Positions 1 through 9,137 are shown, numbered from the stretch's first letter. The stretch is 38,114 nucleotides of DNA from Nitrospira sp. (GCA_024998685.1 JACOEH010000047.1:1-38114); one strand, 5' to 3'. The notes: generated from the sequence alone by a model not told the origin. Made by a program: numbers and translations.

Positions 1-32
1 TACGTGCCGAAATACCGCCAGCCCCTCGACGG

Positions 33-968
33 TCATTTTGTTACGCGCTCTAAGGCCTCTTTTGCCGACGCGGTGAATGTCGCCGTATTCTTTCTGACGA
101 ATTCCTGCACGCTCAGAGGCCCTTGCCCCGTCAGCATGAGCACGTCGTCCGACATCCGGTCGTAGCGCCCCGCCCTGTGCAGATCAGCCATCGTCGCGAG
201 GTGGTTCACCACGTGAACCGGCAAGCCGCGCTCGAGCAGCCCGTCCCGCCAGGGCTCGACCGGAATGTCCTGATAGGTAATCGTGCGGCCAAGCGCCTTC
301 GAATACTCTTGTGCATAGAAATGCATATTCTCGGACTGTGGACCGGTCAGGTGATAGATCTTGCCGATGTGCGGCTGCGGATTCACGAGCAGGGCGGCGA
401 CCACACGTGCAACGTCTTCCGCTGCGACCGGAGAGGTCTTGCCCTCGCCGAACGGTAGCCTGATCTGATGTGATTCCCTGACCGAATCCGAAGTAAAAAT
501 CAGGAAGAAGCCCTCAAGAAACACTGTCGGCCGCACGTGCACGAGCGGCAGACCGGACCAGTTCAACGCCTGCTCGGAGAGCCACTGTAGCTTGTGCTGC
601 GGGCTCGCGGTGGTTTCGGTAATGCTCATCTGTGAGAGCGTCATCTGCGACATGTTGATGAATGTCTTCACACCGTGATGCTTTGCCACAGCCGCCACAT
701 TGACCGTCGCAGCCAGATAGGTCTCAGAAACGGACATGCCGAAGTACATCGTCTCGCAGCCGGCAATCACCCTATGCATCGACTCGAGATCGAGCAGATC
801 GCCGACCACGACCTGCGCGCCCATGTCGCGCAATGTCCGTGCGCGTTCGTCTTCATTCCGCACCATCGCGCGCACCGCTTTGCCTTGCTTCAACAGCAGT
901 TCGGTGACCGTGCGCCCGATCGCTCCGACGCGGCCCGCCGCGCCGGTTACCAGAATCGGACTTGCCAT
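33..968 (-). CDS. NmrA-like NAD(P)-binding oxidoreductase/regulator
   Basis: A 311-residue protein of the atypical short-chain dehydrogenase (NmrA/NAD(P)H-binding) type. The N-terminus has a beta strand followed by a glycine-rich TGAAGRVG dinucleotide loop near residues 8-15, and VGDLLD around residues 54-60 is the usual adenine-pocket strand. The central part (SPVAAEDVARVV, then YHLTGP) matches the NmrA fold, whose members either reduce small molecules or sense NAD(P) redox state. No YxxxK catalytic pair is obvious, so enzyme activity is uncertain. It is a single-gene unit read leftwards, ending 32 bases from the window edge. The substrate cannot be told from sequence. Confidence 0.85.
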   Translation of the reverse strand: MASPILVTGAAGRVGAIGRTVTELLLKQGKAVRAMVRNEDERARTLRDMGAQVVVGDLLDLESMHRVIAGCETMYFGMSVSETYLAATVNVAAVAKHHGVKTFINMSQMTLSQMSITETTASPQHKLQWLSEQALNWSGLPLVHVRPTVFLEGFFLIFTSDSVRESHQIRLPFGEGKTSPVAAEDVARVVAALLVNPQPHIGKIYHLTGPQSENMHFYAQEYSKALGRTITYQDIPVEPWRDGLLERGLPVHVVNHLATMADLHRAGRYDRMSDDVLMLTGQGPLSVQEFVRKNTATFTASAKEALERVTK

Positions 969-1363
969 GTTTTTTCCTATGCATTCACATAATCGAAGTC
1001 AGTGTTAAATCGAGCCTCAACCAGCAAAACCACTTGCTTTTCGGTCGCTATAGAACGGCGTTATCGAGGAAGCACCTGAAGGACGTCATCCATGTAGCGG
1101 TCGGCGGTTGCTCCTGCCTCCTCCGGACGCCTTACCGTTCATCACATGACACCTCCGGTAATGTTATGGTGTCTGTAATGATCCGACCGATTCCCATCGG
1201 TTCAACCACATCAGTGTGCATGTGGCGATTCGGAAGATTTGTTTTGTGCGGCGTAACCGATCAGGACTCGATAAAGATTTGTCCCTACGGGAGTGAACAG
1301 GAGGGTAGTCCTATTCGACATGGGCGGAACTAGGTATTACCCTGGTACATTATTTAAACTAGC
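969..1363. other. Intergenic region with no supported gene
   Basis: A 395-base gap between two divergently read genes. The open frames across it have no recognisable protein character. It should hold the promoters of both flanking genes. A 6-base inverted repeat (GACACC at 1148-1153, GGTGTC at 1168-1173) could be an operator, but it is too short to claim. Confidence 0.5.
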
Positions 1364-1642
1364 ATGTGCGCTCCAGAAAAATGGGGCGGCGGCCAATGGC
1401 TGATTCTGACCGGGAGGCGGGGCTGGTGGTGGCTGTTGCGCCTTATCGTGGCGTCGTTCTTTGGCGTGATAATCGCCTCTTTTGCAGCCAGGGGGATTGA
1501 CTACCACGATTCCTGCAACTCGGGCTTGGTTGGCACACCCTTTTATAGCCTAGCCATCGGACTATTCGTGCTAGTTCCAGGCGTTGTAATTGCGGCGATC
1601 GTATTGTTTTGGAGAAGGCGCAAGGCTGGAATGTTGATATGA
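1364..1642 (+). CDS. Small two-helix membrane protein, unknown function
   Basis: A 92-residue protein with two hydrophobic helices, roughly residues 23-43 and 60-84, joined by a short polar loop holding a Cys and a His-Asp pair. The C-terminus is strongly positive (WRRRKAG), which predicts a cytoplasmic end. It lies 21 bases upstream of the dihydrofolate-reductase-family gene on the same strand, so the two may be cotranscribed. I recognise no family. Reality of the gene rests on the clean membrane pattern and the compact spacing. Confidence 0.6.
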   Translation: MCAPEKWGGGQWLILTGRRGWWWLLRLIVASFFGVIIASFAARGIDYHDSCNSGLVGTPFYSLAIGLFVLVPGVVIAAIVLFWRRRKAGMLI

Positions 1643-1663
1643 CGAGCTGGAGAGGGAGATGGC

Positions 1664-2224
1664 ATGAAAGACGACCATGTTGTGCCGGAGTGCGCGGTTT
1701 TCGTGGGCGTCAGCCTTGACGGATTTATCGCGCGGCCCAACGGCGATCTCGATTGGCTGATGGGCGAGGGCGGTGGCGACAGCGCCGAGTACGGCTACAA
1801 CGAGTTCATTGCCGACATCGATGCGATCGTCATGGGCCGGAGGACGTTTGAGAAGGTTTTGACTTTTGACAAGTGGTATTACGGCAAGAAGCGAGTGGTC
1901 GTCGTGACTAACCACCCGATCGATCTCTCGGTTGCTCAGGCGCGCGGAGGCACCGTTGAGGTGACGGCCGGATCTCCGGCACAGATTGTCGACAAACTGG
2001 CGGCTTCCGGTGCCCGCCGTCTGTACGTGGACGGCGGGATCACTATTCAGGAATTTTTGCGCGCCGGCCTCATACAGCGCCTGATCATCAGCCGTCTTCC
2101 TGTTCTTATCGGCAGTGGAATTCCGCTTTTCGGCTCTCTCCCGCGCGACATCCGCCTCAGCCATATCGCGACGCGCACTTATCAAGAGGGAATGGTTCAA
2201 AGTGAATATCGCGTGGTGACGTGA
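1664..2224 (+). CDS. Dihydrofolate reductase family protein (RibD C-terminal-like)
   Basis: A 186-residue protein of the RibD_C / DHFR-fold family. Visible hallmarks are the N-terminal SLDGFIA strand-loop, the MGRRTFE segment (NADPH-binding loop in the family), a VDGG turn before the C-terminal half, and LIGSGIPLFG near residue 147. Homologues reduce pteridine- or pyrimidine-like substrates with NADPH, but many stand-alone members have no assigned substrate. It is the second gene of a possible two-gene unit with the small membrane protein upstream. Length is normal for the family. Confidence 0.85.
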   Translation: MKDDHVVPECAVFVGVSLDGFIARPNGDLDWLMGEGGGDSAEYGYNEFIADIDAIVMGRRTFEKVLTFDKWYYGKKRVVVVTNHPIDLSVAQARGGTVEVTAGSPAQIVDKLAASGARRLYVDGGITIQEFLRAGLIQRLIISRLPVLIGSGIPLFGSLPRDIRLSHIATRTYQEGMVQSEYRVVT

Positions 2225-2447
2225 GTCGGCAGCATGTCGAGGAACGTCTAGTGAGGATCGGTAAGGTCTCAGGCTTCCTTCTCGGAAAGCCCTTAGGCGT
2301 TCGGCTTCCCGGTTCAAGGGGTAGAGTCGGGAGTAGCTATTCAATAGAGGTATTTCACAAGTCCTCGTGCAGCGCCCGAATGCGTGCTGCAACAGGTCAT
2401 TGCCCATGACATGGCATAGGAGATGAAGACTTCGCTTGCAGAGCGGT

Positions 2448-3386
2448 TCATCCGCTCGACGCAGGCTCACTGAGTTCCTTCAGAAGAAACTCTCGAACCC
2501 GTTCGCGCGCGTCTCGCGAAGGCCGTCCCGCTTCGCCCTGCGCTCTCCACGAACCGATCAGTGTGCTGTGCGCCTTGACCGGCTTTCCTTCGACTTGATA
2601 TGCGCTCGCCGGGATCTCGCCATTCATATAGCGATCGCCGAATTCGTCGCGCAGCGTGTCTTGTTTAGCCGGCGCCGACATGCAATCTGTTTCAAATCTC
2701 AGTCCGTAGATTTTTGCAGCACTCTTTCTCGCATACTGCAGATCGTCGGCCGACAGACCGAGAGATCGGCGGTCGGCATCCGTGTGCCGCCAGACACGGA
2801 GAGGCAGCGACGGCTGGGCCACCACCGCGGCATTGACGCGAGGATGATTCAGCAGCGCGAGAGGAAGAGGGCCTGTCAAACAGTTTCCGATGATGCCGAT
2901 GCGCTGTTGAGTATGCCGTTCTCCAACCTTCTGCACCACATCTCGCAGCCAATTCACAATAGGAGCACTTCCCCGAGAGGGAACGCCCCATTCACCACCT
3001 GGGAAAAAATCCATTGATCCTTGGAACCAATAGGCCGACAGTCCTTTTGTCAGAGAAAACTTGCCTTTCTCTCCGAAGAGCAGGGGCACGTACACAGTGA
3101 AGTCTTTCGAGAGCTCTTCGGCGTAGGCAAGTGTCCCTGGAGATAGTCCGGTCAATTCATGGAGCAGCAACACCGGCGGCTTGTCGGTATCGTCATGCAG
3201 GCAAAACACTGAATGGGTCATACCTCCGTGCGAGAATGGTTGATCGAAACACTCGACCCAATTCCGAGTAGGCGTGCCTTCTTCTTTCGTATGCGGCGCG
3301 CACGTCCCAAGCTGCGCAGCCCCGCAGCCGGATAATAACAAGGCAACCACGATGGTCTGGAAAAGAGAGTAGTGTGGTCTCTCCAT
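2448..3386 (-). CDS. Dienelactone hydrolase family lipoprotein
   Basis: A 312-residue alpha/beta hydrolase. A lipoprotein signal (VVALLLSGC, lipobox Cys21) predicts anchoring in the cell envelope. The strand-loop VLLLHELTG near residues 72-80 is the oxyanion region of dienelactone hydrolases, and GIIGNCLTG near 164-172 places a cysteine (Cys169) at the nucleophile elbow, as in classical dienelactone hydrolases. A histidine in KAHSTL near the C-terminus is the likely general base. It is monocistronic, read leftwards. A periplasmic hydrolase on an ester or lactone is inferred; the substrate is unknown. Confidence 0.8.
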   Translation of the reverse strand: MERPHYSLFQTIVVALLLSGCGAAQLGTCAPHTKEEGTPTRNWVECFDQPFSHGGMTHSVFCLHDDTDKPPVLLLHELTGLSPGTLAYAEELSKDFTVYVPLLFGEKGKFSLTKGLSAYWFQGSMDFFPGGEWGVPSRGSAPIVNWLRDVVQKVGERHTQQRIGIIGNCLTGPLPLALLNHPRVNAAVVAQPSLPLRVWRHTDADRRSLGLSADDLQYARKSAAKIYGLRFETDCMSAPAKQDTLRDEFGDRYMNGEIPASAYQVEGKPVKAHSTLIGSWRAQGEAGRPSRDARERVREFLLKELSEPASSG

Positions 3387-3515
3387 GGCTCTTTTGTATC
3401 ACAAGACTTGCTGAAAGATCGCAGATAGCCCAGTGTCTGTGGGCGCCGGGTTACCTTCTTCCTGTTGGGCGACCTCCCATATCGGTCACGGCAGCCGAGT
3501 TCGTAACCGTCTCTC

Positions 3516-3764
3516 TCAGTGGGACCGTTTCCCCGGCTGATCAGTTCCGGTTAAGATTGAACGACCGGTCGATGAGACAACAAGTTGTGGGTGTGATTGA
3601 ACGAGGGTGTTGATGCACATCGCTTCACATGCGTCATGGTCTTTCGGTATGAGGAGCCGCTGCGCCAGGGGATCTGCAAAGATCTTCTTGTCATCGTAGG
3701 CGAAATGATAGGCGCGCATGAACGCCCCAGCGATCGCCGTATGGCTGTAACTCGATGGATCCAT
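3516..3764 (-). pseudogene. Truncated LCMT/TIGR00027-type methyltransferase remnant
   Basis: The frame encodes an N-terminal segment typical of the leucine-carboxyl-methyltransferase-like SAM family: SYSHTAIAGAFMRAYHFAYD, then KKIFADPLAQRLL. After about 45 matching residues the similarity stops and the frame ends at 83 residues, whereas intact members are about 280-300. The SAM-binding GxGxD region is absent. I read it as a degraded gene left between two oppositely oriented genes. Confidence 0.6.
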
Positions 3765-3846
3765 CTCATGTTCCAAACGAGGCCAAGGCAATCGAGATAG
3801 ATCCTCGATTGTCCACCATGAGCCCGCTCGCGGCGTCAGCCAGAGT

Positions 3847-5247
3847 ATGCTATTGTCCAGCATGCCGGATCCGACACCGTCATTCACGCTTGTCGATGTT
3901 CCCGGCGCGGTGCCTCTCCTGGGCCATCTGCGTGCGTACAAGACACGTCCTCTAGACCAGCTCTCGACCTGGTGGCGCCGGCACGGTGATGCGCTGCGCT
4001 TTCGGCTGGGCCTGAAGACGCGTTATCTGTTCAGCCATCCCGATCTTGCCGAAGACGTGCTCGTCAAGCACGCCGACCGGTTTGCGAAAACGTATGATCC
4101 GAGACGACCGTCCGGCCTGGCGTTGGTATTAGGCAATGGGTTGATCACCGCGTCGGGCGACGTGTGGAAGCGACATCGTCGTATCATCCAGCCCATCTTC
4201 CATCGCGCGCGCATCGCGACCATGGTCGATCAGATGGCCCAGGTGGGCGAACACCGGATGGTCGGGTGGGCAGCCGAGGACGGATTGTCAGTCGATATCG
4301 CGGCCGAAATGCGGCAACTGACCCTCGAAGTGATCTCTCACACGATGTTCAGCACCAGCATGGCTCAACACATCGACCGGATCATCCATGAGTTACAAGT
4401 GAGCAGCAAGTACGCCGTCGACTCCGACAGCAATCCCCTGTTCCTCCCCCTGTGGATGCCCACCTCGCGCAACCGGGAATTTCGTTCTGCGCTGCGGTCC
4501 ATGGACGAGTTGATCTATGGGTTGCTGGCCAGACGGCGGCAGAGCGGCGAAAGGCATGGCGACCTCCTTGATGTGCTCCTCCAAGCACGGGATGACGAGA
4601 CCGGGAAGGGACTGACCGACCAGGAGCTGCGGGATGAAATATTGACCATCTTTGCCGCAGGCCACTCCACCACCGCCAATGCACTCTCCTGGGCCTGGTA
4701 TCTCCTCGCGACGCACCCCGAAGCAAAGGCCCGGTTTCATGAAGAAGTGGACCGGGTGCTCCACGGAAAGACGCCGAACGCCGACGACCTTGAGCACCTC
4801 CCGTATACGCGCGCCGTCTTCGAGGAAACACTCCGTCTCTACCCGACAGCCCCGCTCCTCCAGCGCACGGTGGCGACGTCCACCACCGTCGGCGGAGTGT
4901 CCCTGCCATCAGGCGCGCGCGTATTAATCAGTCTCTACAATCTGCACCGCCATCCAGACTTTTGGCCACACCCGGAACAGTTTCTGCCGGAACGGTGGCT
5001 GGGCAGTGACCGACCACGTTCCCGCTATGCCTATCTGCCATTTGGCGCCGGGCCGCGTGCCTGCGTGGGCCTCCATTTCGCGTCGGTCGAAGGACTGCTG
5101 CTCTTGGCGCTCATCGGTCGCCGCTATGATCTGCAGCTGGCGCAAGAACGCGTCGAGCCTCAGTTCATGGTGACCTTGCGGCCGAAAGGTGGCCTTCGCA
5201 TGGCGCGTCAGCCACGGAGCACACCGGCGGTCTCCGCGGCGAGATAG
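3847..5247 (+). CDS. Cytochrome P450
   Basis: A full-length 466-residue P450. The I-helix oxygen-activation motif AGHSTT lies at residues 271-276, the K-helix ExxR is in FEETLRLYP, the PERW segment follows (FLPERWLG), and the heme-binding loop FGAGPRACVG supplies Cys406 as axial ligand. There is no N-terminal membrane anchor, so it should be a soluble bacterial monooxygenase needing ferredoxin and reductase partners, none of which is nearby. An alternative ATG at 3862 gives a five-residue shorter protein, and neither start has a strong ribosome-binding site. It is the first gene of a rightward trio with a kinase-like and a methyltransferase gene. The substrate is unknown. Confidence 0.95.
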   Translation: MLLSSMPDPTPSFTLVDVPGAVPLLGHLRAYKTRPLDQLSTWWRRHGDALRFRLGLKTRYLFSHPDLAEDVLVKHADRFAKTYDPRRPSGLALVLGNGLITASGDVWKRHRRIIQPIFHRARIATMVDQMAQVGEHRMVGWAAEDGLSVDIAAEMRQLTLEVISHTMFSTSMAQHIDRIIHELQVSSKYAVDSDSNPLFLPLWMPTSRNREFRSALRSMDELIYGLLARRRQSGERHGDLLDVLLQARDDETGKGLTDQELRDEILTIFAAGHSTTANALSWAWYLLATHPEAKARFHEEVDRVLHGKTPNADDLEHLPYTRAVFEETLRLYPTAPLLQRTVATSTTVGGVSLPSGARVLISLYNLHRHPDFWPHPEQFLPERWLGSDRPRSRYAYLPFGAGPRACVGLHFASVEGLLLLALIGRRYDLQLAQERVEPQFMVTLRPKGGLRMARQPRSTPAVSAAR

Positions 5248-5364
5248 GGGGGACTGGACTCAGCGTGAGTCTCCGGACTCCGAGCCCGCATCACGCGCAT
5301 GGATGGCAGGCCGTCGTGGAGCGAGGGGTCGCGTCTTCTATCGCATACCTATTTAGGAGAGAGT

Positions 5365-6510
5365 GTGATATCTTCTGCAGTCATGATGATGCAGGAGTCC
5401 GACGACCCGCTGTTCATTCCTGCCACACTGAATGCCATCACCGCCGAGTGGCTCACGCGAGTGTTGCATCGTGTCGGTATCCTCAAGCGCGCCAAGGTTG
5501 TGGCCATTGAGGTCCAGCCGATCGCGGTCGGCAGCGGCTTCCTGGGACAAACAGCTCGTCTCATCATTGAATACGATGAGCGAGAAGCAGGCGCTCCCGC
5601 TTCGATCTTTGCCAAACTTTCCTCGGCCGATCCCGCCGTAAGGCAACAACTCCGGAAGGTGGGACTCTATGAGACCGAGGCCGGGTTTTACCGCGACGTT
5701 GCGCCGCTGCCGGATTTCCCTATGCCGGTCCCTCGTCCCTATCTCAGTCTCTATAACGAACGAACGGGTGAATGTCTCCTGCTGCTCGAGGATCTTAGTC
5801 AGGCGGAGTTCGGGGACAATCTCACCGGTTGCTCTTCTACAGATGCCATGGTCGTGGTCCGGCAGCTCGGGCTCTTGCACGCTCACTATTGGAGCGCCCC
5901 CTTCCTTAAGCAGTGGTCGTGGCTGCGTTCTCTCACCGACGAAGCCGAAGTCAGGATCGCTCTGTATCGGGGGATGTTACCGCGCTTCGAACAACGGTGT
6001 GGCCACTTCCTCTCGCCACGTATATTGGAGACCGCGAGACGGTTTGCGCAGATCCTGCCGACCTATATTGATCGGATGGTGGACAGGCCGCAGACGCTCA
6101 CCCACGGCGATTTCAGGGCCGACAATTTGGCCTTTGCAACGTCACGTGGGGAACGACGTGTGACCGTCTTTGATTGGCAGGTGGTGCGGCGTGCACCCGG
6201 CCCCCGCGATGTGGCTTATTTCCTCTCCCTCTCACTGACGGTCGAGCAGCGTCGCGCGACGGAGGCGTCGCTCCTCAAGTTGTATCACGAGACGCTGGTG
6301 GCCCAGGGCGTCGGAGGGTATTCCGCCGAAGACCTTCGATCGGATGTTGCAGTCGGCCTGGGGTCCCCACTGACCATGTGGGTCATCGCCAGCGGCATGC
6401 TGGACTTCTCCAGTGAACGCGGGGCGGACTTGCTCAAGCAGCTTTGGGAACGTCTGGGCGCGGCGCTGGACGATCATCAGTTTATGAGCTATCTCGACGA
6501 CCTTGCCTGA
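5365..6510 (+). CDS. Phosphotransferase of the aminoglycoside/ecdysteroid-kinase-like superfamily
   Basis: A protein-kinase-fold small-molecule phosphotransferase of about 381 residues. LTHGDFRADNLAF gives the Brenner motif (catalytic Asp, then the Asn metal ligand), and VFDWQVV gives the second metal-binding Asp. The N-lobe has a glycine-containing loop (AVGSGFLG) and an Ala-Lys pair (FAKLSS). I chose GTG at 5365 because AGGAG at 5355-5359 precedes it with a five-base gap; ATGs at 5383-5391 lack such a site. The layout resembles bacterial EcKinase/APH proteins that phosphorylate hydroxylated hydrophobic substrates. Standing between a P450 and a methyltransferase, it may act on the P450 product, which is inference. 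Confidence 0.85.
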   Translation: MISSAVMMMQESDDPLFIPATLNAITAEWLTRVLHRVGILKRAKVVAIEVQPIAVGSGFLGQTARLIIEYDEREAGAPASIFAKLSSADPAVRQQLRKVGLYETEAGFYRDVAPLPDFPMPVPRPYLSLYNERTGECLLLLEDLSQAEFGDNLTGCSSTDAMVVVRQLGLLHAHYWSAPFLKQWSWLRSLTDEAEVRIALYRGMLPRFEQRCGHFLSPRILETARRFAQILPTYIDRMVDRPQTLTHGDFRADNLAFATSRGERRVTVFDWQVVRRAPGPRDVAYFLSLSLTVEQRRATEASLLKLYHETLVAQGVGGYSAEDLRSDVAVGLGSPLTMWVIASGMLDFSSERGADLLKQLWERLGAALDDHQFMSYLDDLA

Positions 6511-6534
6511 CGCTGCACTGATTGCGTCACCAAC

Positions 6535-7344
6535 ATGTCCCTGGAAAAACACGAAGTCTATTCCGCCGGCTACGATCCGCTGGTGTTACAGGGATTGGCC
6601 AGACGAGAGGCCACTCGGGATGCCGCGTTTTTTGTGCCGCATCTCACACCCGCCATGCATGTGCTGGATTGCGGATGTGGTCCAGGCGGAATCACGGTCA
6701 CTCTTGCGGCGTTGGTCCCGCAGGGACGAGTCGTGGGGATTGATATTGAGGACCGCCAGCTCGATATGGGTCGCCGAGAGGCGCAGCAACGTGGGATCGG
6801 CAACGTCGAGTTTCACCATGCCAGCCTGTATGCCCTTCCGTTCGAGGACGGAACCTTCGACGCCGTCTTGGCTCACGCCGTTCTCTATCATCTTGCCGAG
6901 CCGATGAAAGCCGTGCAAGAACTGTGGCGTGTCCTGAAGCCGGGAGGTGTGATTGGGTTGCGCGATGCGGATTTCGATGGCGATGTATATTTCCCTCCTC
7001 ATGAGGACGTCGATCGGTTTTGGAAGCTGATGGAGCGGGTGATCGAGCACAGCGGCGGCGATACGCGGTTCGGACGCAAACAGCGCCGGTTGCTGCGAGA
7101 AGCCGGATTTCAGAACATTGCCGCCTCGGCATCGTGCGATGCCTTCGGCACACCGGAGTTTACCTTCGGCTTCAGCCGTTACTTCGGCGGCGTCTTCTTA
7201 AATCAGCACCGAGCGCTGATTTTGAAGGAACAATGGGCCACTGAATCAGAGCTTGCTGAAATGCAAAACGCACTGACCTCGTGGGGAAGTCACCCGGATG
7301 CCTTCTACTCTCGTTGTCGCTGCGAAGTCGTGGGTTGGAAGTGA
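6535..7344 (+). CDS. Class I SAM-dependent methyltransferase
   Basis: A 269-residue UbiE/Methyltransf_11-type enzyme. Motif I is VLDCGCGPGG at about residues 43-52, the acidic end of strand 2 is VVGIDIE, the FDAVLAHAVLYHL segment is motif post-II, and LKPGGVIGLRD is motif III. The C-terminal third is an alpha-helical cap likely to bind substrate. It starts 24 bases after the kinase-like gene, so the two are very likely cotranscribed. The substrate is not deducible. A small-molecule O- or C-methylation in series with the P450 and kinase is a reasonable inference. Confidence 0.9.
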   Translation: MSLEKHEVYSAGYDPLVLQGLARREATRDAAFFVPHLTPAMHVLDCGCGPGGITVTLAALVPQGRVVGIDIEDRQLDMGRREAQQRGIGNVEFHHASLYALPFEDGTFDAVLAHAVLYHLAEPMKAVQELWRVLKPGGVIGLRDADFDGDVYFPPHEDVDRFWKLMERVIEHSGGDTRFGRKQRRLLREAGFQNIAASASCDAFGTPEFTFGFSRYFGGVFLNQHRALILKEQWATESELAEMQNALTSWGSHPDAFYSRCRCEVVGWK

Positions 7345-7365
7345 GTCTGTTTTTCGTTGGTCTTC

Positions 7366-7761
7366 TTAGTTGGACAACAAAACGGTTGAGGCTTCGGCCA
7401 ACACTTTCTTCGCGTCGTAGAAATCCACAGTCCCTATGGGTTGTGGGCCTTTGTACAGCGTGACCGTCATGGCCGTGCGGCGTGAGAAGCCCAGTACGTC
7501 GGTGCGCTGAGCCAGGTGAAAAAAGTCATACCCCTCCCGGAGGGTCAGCTCCGCACAGCGGCGACGGAGATAGAGATCCAGCTGTTCCTGCGAGGTGAAG
7601 GGACTCGTTCGATATTCGACCCGATACACATCCTCTTTGAGTTGTTCGATCTCCGCCGTATCTGCATCACCCAAAGGCGTATAGTGCTTGGTTGCGCAAC
7701 CGACGAGAGACGCGGTCAGCATCATCACTGTCACTCCTGTCTTCAAAAACTTGGGCCACAT
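7366..7761 (-). CDS. CC0125/CC1285-type lipoprotein
   Basis: A 131-residue lipoprotein with a clean signal ending in the lipobox ASLVGC (Cys22). The mature part has the pattern of the CC0125/CC1285 lipoprotein family: a YRVEYRT strand, a repeated arginine stretch leading to a conserved Cys (YLRRRCAELT), then EGYDFFHL. The family has no known function. Its 3' end faces the methyltransferase with only 21 bases between them, so the genes converge. Confidence 0.75.
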   Translation of the reverse strand: MWPKFLKTGVTVMMLTASLVGCATKHYTPLGDADTAEIEQLKEDVYRVEYRTSPFTSQEQLDLYLRRRCAELTLREGYDFFHLAQRTDVLGFSRRTAMTVTLYKGPQPIGTVDFYDAKKVLAEASTVLLSN

Positions 7762-7945
7762 AGGCGGTGGCCATCGTAGCGAGACCGGTCCATGAGATCA
7801 ACAGCAGACTCACTCTCTTGTCTTTGAGTTCTACGGGCGGGTTCTTAGCTTCTGAGGGGATCGTCACAGGGGGGATTGGGGAAACCTCGCGTGCCTTGAT
7901 ATAATGATTGTAATGATACCAAGCAACATCGATCGGCCTTCTCAT
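7667..7945 (-). CDS. Possible small membrane protein overlapping a lipoprotein gene
   Basis: A 92-residue frame with a polar proline-rich N-terminal half (about residues 1-45) and one hydrophobic helix (VSLLLISWTGLATMATAYV). It fills the gap upstream of the lipoprotein gene and runs 95 bases into it in another frame. The upstream part reads like protein, but the overlap and the weak ribosome-binding site (GGATGC) make it doubtful. It could instead be untranslated promoter DNA between the divergent lipoprotein and lysophospholipase genes. Confidence 0.3.
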   Translation of the reverse strand: MRRPIDVAWYHYNHYIKAREVSPIPPVTIPSEAKNPPVELKDKRVSLLLISWTGLATMATAYVAQVFEDRSDSDDADRVSRRLRNQALYAFG

Positions 7946-7970
7946 AGATGCATCCGCAACATCGCCTGGA

Positions 7971-9137
7971 ATGAATAATATGCCTAGAAAACATATGAGT
8001 AACTTGTGGAACTGCCTGAGAGTGTGCCGATGTTTACTGATATTTCTGAGTATGACGTCGTGTGCAAGCGTGCCCAAGCAAGAGCTTGTTGACTGTGTGC
8101 AATTTGGCAAGGTGACATGTGAGGGTCAGTTGGCAAGGGAGGAATATCAAGCAACGATAGAGCAGTTGCTGGATGCGACGAGACACAGTGGAACCTTTAT
8201 CGGGAAAGACGGTATTCAATTAGCCTATGAGAGGTATCGTCAGCCGGGACATGAGCAGGACGCCATTGTTCTGGTCATAGGGCGCGCCGAGAGCTATGTG
8301 AAATACCACGAATTGATTTATGACTTGTATCGGAACGGGTATAGCGTCTTTGCCTATGATCACCGAGGACAGGGGTTATCGGACAGGATTCTCAAAGGCC
8401 CAAATGACGAACGTAAAGGCTATGTGGATCAGTTCGATGATTATGTTGAGGATCTCAACACGTTGATTGAAGACATCGTTGCTCCGACAGCTCCCCGAAA
8501 GATATTTCTGCTCGCCCATTCCATGGGAGGGGCGATCGCATCATTGTGGGCAGAGCAGCATCCAAAAGGAGCGGATGCTCTTGCGCTCAGCTCTCCCATG
8601 CATCAGCCGGCCTTACCGGGCGGCAAGTGGTTTCACCGAGCCGTCTGCCAATACTACGTGGCGGACAAGGAGGAATCGAAACCGACGGAATATGCCGGGG
8701 ATGGTCCAGTTCAGCTCACGGAGGAGGACTTTACTGACCCTGAGAAAAATGACTTCACGCACAGTCGTATTAGGTTCGAGCGCTTTCTCATGGTGCTGCA
8801 CTCCGATCCAAGGTTGCGACTCACTGGGCCGACCTGGAGATGGGTATCTGAAGCCTGCCGGGGATCTCGCGAAGCAGTTGCCGACGCTTCAAAAATCGCC
8901 ATGCCGATCTTGCTCCTGCAAGCAGGGTCCGATACCGTGGTGAGAGCAAGCGCGCAAGTCACATTCTGCGAGAATTCTTCCAGATGTGATGGGGGAGGGG
9001 TGGTTGTTATCGATGGCGCAAAACATGAGTTGCTCATTGAAAGTGATCCGTATCGGACGGAAGCGCTTACACGCATCCTTGAGTTCTTCGAAAAATACCG
9101 CTCAAAACCATTAAGTCACGAGGTGGGCTCAAGGTAA
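7971..9137 (+). CDS. Lysophospholipase-like alpha/beta hydrolase lipoprotein (PldB type)
   Basis: A 388-residue serine hydrolase of the monoacylglycerol lipase / lysophospholipase L2 group. An N-terminal lipobox (FLSMTSC) predicts an envelope-anchored lipoprotein. The family's DHRGQGLS strand-loop follows, then AHSMGG with nucleophile Ser184, a late Asp in LLLQAGSDTVV, and His in DGAKHELL. It therefore has a complete catalytic triad. ATGs at 7980 and 7995 would shorten only the n-region. It points away from the leftward lipoprotein gene and converges with the next hydrolase operon. Likely role: release of fatty acids from lysophospholipids or monoacylglycerols in the periplasm. Confidence 0.85.
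   Translation: MNNMPRKHMSNLWNCLRVCRCLLIFLSMTSCASVPKQELVDCVQFGKVTCEGQLAREEYQATIEQLLDATRHSGTFIGKDGIQLAYERYRQPGHEQDAIVLVIGRAESYVKYHELIYDLYRNGYSVFAYDHRGQGLSDRILKGPNDERKGYVDQFDDYVEDLNTLIEDIVAPTAPRKIFLLAHSMGGAIASLWAEQHPKGADALALSSPMHQPALPGGKWFHRAVCQYYVADKEESKPTEYAGDGPVQLTEEDFTDPEKNDFTHSRIRFERFLMVLHSDPRLRLTGPTWRWVSEACRGSREAVADASKIAMPILLLQAGSDTVVRASAQVTFCENSSRCDGGGVVVIDGAKHELLIESDPYRTEALTRILEFFEKYRSKPLSHEVGSR

Noticed and set aside
2221-2409. 62-codon frame after the DHFR-family gene
   Set aside because: Composition is unlike protein and there is no ribosome-binding site.
3847-7344. A complete antibiotic-resistance operon (kinase plus methyltransferase)
   Set aside because: The kinase is closer in layout to EcKinase-like proteins than to known aminoglycoside kinases, and the methyltransferase is a generic small-molecule type, so resistance cannot be claimed.
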